Origin: a bacterium
GTDB lineage: Bacteria; Ratteibacteria; UBA8468; B48-G9; JAFGKM01
Assembly: GCA_035370465.1 (NCBI GenBank)
Contig: DAOOVW010000013.1
Coordinates: 1 to 37,435, forward strand
Reading direction: 5' to 3'
DNA: 37,435 nucleotides
Shown: in pieces, positions 33,567 to 37,435 of the stretch
How positions within the stretch are numbered: position 1 is the stretch's first letter
Layout: each line of letters starts with the position of its first letter
Translations under genes and position numbers: made by a program
Notes under the pieces: generated by a model
Told to the model about the DNA's origin: nothing
Databases searched by the model: none
The model's input: only the letters and a program-made list of their open reading frames with translations

Positions 33567-34499
33567 TTAATTTGTGAATTTTGTAAGAGGATAATGAAAT
33601 CCCTTTAAAAATTCAGATGTTTCAATTCTTTTTTTACCTTCCATCTGCAATTGCTTTATTTTAATAGTTCCATTTCCACAAGCAACTTCAATAAAGTCAT
33701 TTCCAATTTTAATTATTTCTCCTATCATACCAAATTTACCACTTTCTTTTTCTATTTCTGTTTTAAAAATTTTAATTAACTTTTTCCCATTTTTTGTTTC
33801 AATATATGTGTAAGCGGTTGGCCATTCAATAACTCCTCTAACAAGGTTGTGTATATCTTTTGCACTTTTTTCCCAGTTAATTTTACCATCTTCTTTTTTT
33901 AATTTCCTTGCATAAGAAGGAATTCCTTTTTGTTTTTCACCTCTCTCTCCCTTTTTTATTTTTTCTATAGCAGAAATTAAAATTTTGCTACCTTCATTTG
34001 AAAGACGATTTTTTAAAGTAATTGCATCATCATCAGGAAGAATTGGGAATTTTCTCTGTTCTATTATTTCCCCTGCATCTATGTTTTCTTCCATTTTAAT
34101 AACAGTTATTCCTGTTTCTTCCTCCCCATTTATTAAACACCATTCAATAGGAGCAGGTCCTCTATATTTTGGAAGAAGTGATGGATGTAAATTTATAGAA
34201 CACAATTTTGGTATTTTTAAGATTTCTACTGGTAATTTTTTCCCATAAGAAATAAGAACAATTAGGTCTGGATTTAATGATTTTAATTTAGAAATAAAAT
34301 TTTCATCAAATTCTGCTGGTGTTAAAACTTCAATTTTATTTTCTATCGCCCATATTTTTGTAGGAGTTGGTAGAACTTTTTGTCCTCTTCCTTTTGGTTT
34401 ATCAGGAGTTGTTATAATAGTCAATAAATTAAAATTTTTTTTCAATTCATAAAGAGATGGTATTCCAAATTCGTCACTTCCAAAATAAATTATTTTCAT
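33567..34499 (-). CDS. fmt: Methionyl-tRNA formyltransferase
   Basis: 310 residues, the enzyme that formylates initiator Met-tRNA with 10-formyl-tetrahydrofolate. The N-terminal formyltransferase domain has SINLHPSLLPKYRGPAPIEW with Asn103 and His105, and catalytic Asp141 in ENIDAGEI. The C-terminal OB-like domain includes ARKLKKEDGKINW and IEWPTAYT. Length matches the family (~310). Its start overlaps the stop of the ROK kinase gene by 4 bases. def, its usual partner, is not in the window. Confidence 0.96.
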   Translation of the reverse strand: MKIIYFGSDEFGIPSLYELKKNFNLLTIITTPDKPKGRGQKVLPTPTKIWAIENKIEVLTPAEFDENFISKLKSLNPDLIVLISYGKKLPVEILKIPKLCSINLHPSLLPKYRGPAPIEWCLINGEEETGITVIKMEENIDAGEIIEQRKFPILPDDDAITLKNRLSNEGSKILISAIEKIKKGERGEKQKGIPSYARKLKKEDGKINWEKSAKDIHNLVRGVIEWPTAYTYIETKNGKKLIKIFKTEIEKESGKFGMIGEIIKIGNDFIEVACGNGTIKIKQLQMEGKKRIETSEFLKGFHYPLTKFTN

Positions 34500-35443
34500 T
34501 TTGTAAAAAGTAAAGAGGCAGAAGAAATAATACCAGAGTCAATTCCAAGACCTGCTGGAACAACTTTTACATTTTCACTGAGTTTTTTCATTGCTCTTTC
34601 TTTTATTGTTTTTCTTATTGTTTCAAAAAGAATATCCCCTGCCTGTGAAATTCCTCCTCCTATGACTATAATATCTGGATTAAGAAGATTAATAAGAGAA
34701 GAGAATAATGCTCCTAAACAAATTCCAACATCAGTCCATATATCCTTTGCAACTTCATCACCTAAATTATATGCATCAGAAATTATTTTTGGCGTTATTT
34801 TATTTAAGTTTCCACCAGCAAGTTCATATATTTTTGTTTCTTTCCCTTCTTTTATTGCATTTACTGCTCTTTCAACAATATAATCTCTACCAACAAATCT
34901 TTCTATACATCCATAATTTCCACATTTACACTTTTGTCCTTTGTAATCAATTGTGATATGTCCTATCTCAACTGCTGAATATTTTTCTCCTCTTAAAAGT
35001 TTTCCATCTTTAACAATTCCTCCTCCAACCCCTGTTCCAAGTGTAATGCATATCATGGTTTTATAACCTTTACCAGCACCAAAAAGATATTCTCCCCATG
35101 CAATAGTATTAACATCATTTTCAATGACTACCTTTATATCATATTTTTTTTCGAAAATATCTTTTAAAGGTAAATTATCCCAGCCAGGTAAATTTGGTGC
35201 TCCATAAACAATCCCTTCATCATCAACAAGCCCAGGTGTTCCTATGCCAATTCCTATTATTTCATTTTTATTTTCTCCATCAAGGCAAAAGTTGATTGCA
35301 TTTTCAATCTGTGAAAGGACAATTTCTCTTTTACCTTCCTCACCTCTTGTTGGGAATTGATTTTTCTTTATAATATTTCCCTTATCATCAACAAGCCCTG
35401 CCTTTATAAAAGTTCCTCCTAAATCAATTCCAACACATTTCAT
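34496..35443 (-). CDS. ROK-family sugar kinase (glucokinase-like)
   Basis: 315 residues. The ATP-binding start is VGIDLGGTFIKAGLVDDKG. The catalytic aspartate is Asp110 in ENDVNTIAWGE. The phosphate loop LGTGVGGGIV follows. The ROK zinc motif is complete: His162 with Cys172, Cys174 and Cys179 in CKCGNYGC. There is no N-terminal helix-turn-helix, so it is a kinase rather than a ROK repressor. Glucose, N-acetylmannosamine or another hexose could be the substrate. It overlaps both fmt and the UroD-like gene by 4 bases. Confidence 0.9.
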   Translation of the reverse strand: MKCVGIDLGGTFIKAGLVDDKGNIIKKNQFPTRGEEGKREIVLSQIENAINFCLDGENKNEIIGIGIGTPGLVDDEGIVYGAPNLPGWDNLPLKDIFEKKYDIKVVIENDVNTIAWGEYLFGAGKGYKTMICITLGTGVGGGIVKDGKLLRGEKYSAVEIGHITIDYKGQKCKCGNYGCIERFVGRDYIVERAVNAIKEGKETKIYELAGGNLNKITPKIISDAYNLGDEVAKDIWTDVGICLGALFSSLINLLNPDIIVIGGGISQAGDILFETIRKTIKERAMKKLSENVKVVPAGLGIDSGIISSASLLFTK

Positions 35444-36693
35444 TTTTTCTCCTCTTTCTTTTTAAATAGTGAAAAGCCCTTTTTTTCTTTTTTTTCTTCT
35501 GGTGATTGAACTTCTTTTTTCTTTTCTTCCTTTTTCCGGAAAAGTCCTCTTTTTTCTTTTTTTAAGGGCTGACTTTTCTCCATAGGTTCTTTTATAGGTA
35601 TTTTTTCTTCTTTTTCTGAAATTTCCTCATATTCAGAATATACACCATATTTTTTAACAAGTTCAATTATATTTGAGTATTGCTGGAAACTTACAGTTTT
35701 TGGGACTGAATGGTCTGAATGATAAATATATCCACCCCCTTTTTTAGCAACTTCAAATTTTTTCTTTATTTCCTCTTCAATTTTTGTTAGGTCAGGGTCT
35801 TCCATCAATCTTACATCAATTCCACCCATAAAAGAAAGTTGAGCCCCAAATTTTTCTTTTAGTTCAATTAGGTCCATTCCTGCTTTTACTTCCAACGGTT
35901 GTAGACAATCAAGTCCAACATCTATAAGAATTGGAATTAATTCTTTTACATTTCCGCAACTATGAAGAAAAACTTTCATACCTTTTGAATGAAAATATTC
36001 ATATACAAGTTTATCTGCCTGGTAATGTGTTTTCATATATGTTTCAGGAGAAAATAAAGGTCCATTTTTATATCCCATATCATTATAAAGAAATGCTCCA
36101 TCAAACTTAAATCCATTTTTCATCATAAGTTCAGCCATAATGATTGTAAGTTCTGCTAATGTCATTATCATCTCTTTTACCCAATCAGGGCCTTCTGCCA
36201 TTGAAATTAAAAGTTGTTCACTTTTTATGTAATTTTGTAAAATATCATATCCATATCCACCAGAAAAACAGCAAAATTTCCCTTCTTCGTATGCTGACAC
36301 ATTACGAGATAAACCACTTGCCCAGTCAACTCTTGTAAAATCAGGAGTAAGCCGTTTTTTTATTTCTTTCCAGTCCTCCTTTTTTGTTATGGGCCAATCA
36401 ATAACTTCAGGTGTTGTTGAATAATCCCTGTGATTTTTTCTTTTACCTCCATAAGGAGTAGTTGAAATTATGTATTCTTCACTTCTTTCAATAACTTTTA
36501 CCGGAAATTTAGGAGTTGTGTCTGCACCAAAAAATTCTAATTCATATCCAAAATATTCAGATGGGGTCATATCTTCTGGCAAACCTTCTTTACGCCATCT
36601 TCTTATAGTTGCATCCCAGATACTGTCATGAATAGGAACTCTATCAGGTATTTTATGATTTAATGTCCTTAAAATCCTTTCTCTACTTATCAT
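35440..36693 (-). CDS. Uroporphyrinogen-decarboxylase-family protein with K/E-rich tail
   Basis: 417 residues. The first ~365 form a UroD/MtaA-type barrel: start MISRERILRTLNHKIPDRVPI, then LHSCGNVKELIPILIDVGLD, LSFMGGIDVRLMED and YHSDHSVPKTVSFQQY. These fit the methyltransferase-like subgroup common in uncultured anaerobes, not HemE. The last ~45 residues are a Lys/Glu-rich extension holding two similar units, KRGLFRKKEEKKKE and KKGFSLFKKKEEKK. The substrate is unknown. A GGAGG ribosome-binding site precedes the ATG, and the gene overlaps tsaE by 11 bases and the ROK kinase by 4. Confidence 0.83.
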   Translation of the reverse strand: MISRERILRTLNHKIPDRVPIHDSIWDATIRRWRKEGLPEDMTPSEYFGYELEFFGADTTPKFPVKVIERSEEYIISTTPYGGKRKNHRDYSTTPEVIDWPITKKEDWKEIKKRLTPDFTRVDWASGLSRNVSAYEEGKFCCFSGGYGYDILQNYIKSEQLLISMAEGPDWVKEMIMTLAELTIIMAELMMKNGFKFDGAFLYNDMGYKNGPLFSPETYMKTHYQADKLVYEYFHSKGMKVFLHSCGNVKELIPILIDVGLDCLQPLEVKAGMDLIELKEKFGAQLSFMGGIDVRLMEDPDLTKIEEEIKKKFEVAKKGGGYIYHSDHSVPKTVSFQQYSNIIELVKKYGVYSEYEEISEKEEKIPIKEPMEKSQPLKKEKRGLFRKKEEKKKEVQSPEEKKEKKGFSLFKKKEEKK

Positions 36694-37108
36694 TTTTCCT
36701 CCTTTTTATTTTAATTTTTCTTTTATTATTATCATCTAAAATTTCAATTTTTACAAGTATTAACTTTTCAGGTAAATTTTTTTTAATTTTTTCAACCCAT
36801 TCAATTAAAATAATTCCTTTTCCAATATATTCTTCCCAATTTATTTCTTCAATTTCTCTTTCGTTTTCAAGGCGATAAAGGTCAATATGAAACACAGGTA
36901 TTTTCCCATAATATTCGTTTATTAAAACAAAAGAAGGACTTATTGCCTGTAAGTTACATAATTTTTTAACAATCCCTTTTATAAAAGTTGTCTTTCCACT
37001 TCCCAATTCACCTGAAAAACCAACAATATCTCCTTTTTTCAAACTTTTAGCAAATTTTTCTCCTAATTTTTCTGTTTCGTTTCCAGAATTTGTATAAAAA
37101 ATTCCCAT
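36683..37108 (-). CDS. tsaE: tRNA threonylcarbamoyladenosine biosynthesis ATPase TsaE
   Basis: 141 residues, the small P-loop ATPase that works with TsaB and TsaD to make t6A37 in tRNAs. Walker A GELGSGKT is at 33-40, followed by SPSFVLINEY, FHIDLYRLEN and IILIEWVEKI, all characteristic. The last ~20 residues are very basic (KRKIKIKRRKN). AAGGT precedes the ATG. It overlaps the UroD-like gene by 11 bases. tsaB and tsaD are not in the window. Confidence 0.94.
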   Translation of the reverse strand: MGIFYTNSGNETEKLGEKFAKSLKKGDIVGFSGELGSGKTTFIKGIVKKLCNLQAISPSFVLINEYYGKIPVFHIDLYRLENEREIEEINWEEYIGKGIILIEWVEKIKKNLPEKLILVKIEILDDNNKRKIKIKRRKNDK

Positions 37109-37125
37109 TTGTTACCTTTTTGTAT

Positions 37126-37435
37126 CTAATGTCCTATTAATATTGCCCATTTTTTTAAATCTGATATCTGAACAAATTTTCCCATTTTTTCTTCTGAAAT
37201 AGGTAGTATTGTGCCATTTGAATTTTCTGGAGAAGACAATTTGATATTTTTAATATTTTTCTCGTTTATAAAAATTTTTAAATTTTTTATTTCCTCTTTT
37301 TTATAATTTATTAAGTGTATAATAAAAGTATTATTTGTTTTATAACCAATATTTAAAACCTGTGGTTCTGTCTTTAGCTCAAAGAACGATTTAACATCTC
37401 TGTTAAAAAATAATTTTTCATAATTTTTAATAAAA
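37126..37435 (-). CDS. C-terminal part of an unknown protein with a glycosidase-like tail
   Basis: A minus-strand frame open from the right window edge to a TAG at 37128-37126, 102 residues visible and 5' incomplete. It reads FFELKTEPQVLNIGY, then NNTFIIHLINYKKEEIKNLK, then KLSSPENSNGTILPI and ends KKWAILIGH. The pattern 'x-IIHLINY-x-x-EE-I-x-N-L-K-I' with a later LLSP-like strand resembles the C-terminal beta domain of some bacterial glycoside hydrolases, such as the tail of beta-galactosidase-like proteins. The catalytic part lies outside the window. It ends 17 bases before tsaE. Confidence 0.6.
   Translation of the reverse strand, partial: FIKNYEKLFFNRDVKSFFELKTEPQVLNIGYKTNNTFIIHLINYKKEEIKNLKIFINEKNIKNIKLSSPENSNGTILPISEEKMGKFVQISDLKKWAILIGH

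Overview
The window is bacterial, strongly A/T-rich (roughly 30% G+C by eye) and densely coded. Bacterial markers include DnaE, ribosomal protein L13, RsmA/KsgA, Fmt, TsaE, IspD and a tRNA-Val without encoded CCA. A minor-pseudopilin operon, a MepM-type M23 peptidase and SurA/PpiC-type chaperones point to a diderm (Gram-negative-type) envelope. Indolepyruvate:ferredoxin oxidoreductase with phenylacetate-CoA ligase points to anaerobic aryl/amino-acid metabolism. Esterases, an SGNH hydrolase, a Gfo/Idh/MocA dehydrogenase, a ROK kinase, a UroD-like protein and a partial protein with a glycosidase-like tail suggest a saccharide-degrading lifestyle. An uncultured anaerobe near Omnitrophota/Ratteibacteria or the PVC neighbourhood would fit, but that is only a guess from gene content.

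Layout. (1) 1-3992, minus strand: rplM with its own sigma70-type promoter, then a homocitrate/isopropylmalate synthase-family enzyme, an esterase, an aconitase-family large subunit, and the first codons of the small subunit running off the left edge. (2) 4078-4434: a small membrane protein, divergent from a Gfo/Idh/MocA oxidoreductase (4381-5526, plus). (3) 5625-14035, plus: an envelope block in which M23 peptidase, pseudopilins GspH-I-J-K (GspK enlarged by an apparent lamin-tail domain), two PpiC/SurA-like proteins, pdxA and rsmA are tightly packed or overlapping. The surA-pdxA-ksgA order is the one known from E. coli. (4) 14036-16084 and 19508-21830: guaB3, dnaE and mtnA, separated by hairpin-rich intergenic repeats (one with a G/C-rich core) and by relics of a DNA methyltransferase, a possible P-loop NTPase and a frameshifted AAA/DUF4143 ATPase that ends next to tRNA-Val. 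(5) 22203-23848, plus: a PIN/TRAM membrane protein (YacL type) and ispD. (6) 23885-28083: an ACT protein and paaK (minus) divergent from iorAB (plus), apparently with overlapping promoters. (7) 28090-37435, minus: a long same-strand run of two hydrolases, aspartate kinase, an MrfA-type helicase, fmt, ROK kinase, UroD-like protein, tsaE and a partial protein at the right edge.

The observations most worth following are the GspK homologue carrying an inserted lamin-tail-like domain and four Asp-rich calcium-type loops; the AAA/DUF4143 relic whose frameshift lies exactly on an A7 slippery run followed by a stop; the repeat family with inverted ends and G/C-rich hairpins; the K/E-rich duplicated tail on the UroD-like protein; and the shared control region of iorAB and paaK. 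I saw no CRISPR array, transposase or complete defence system.
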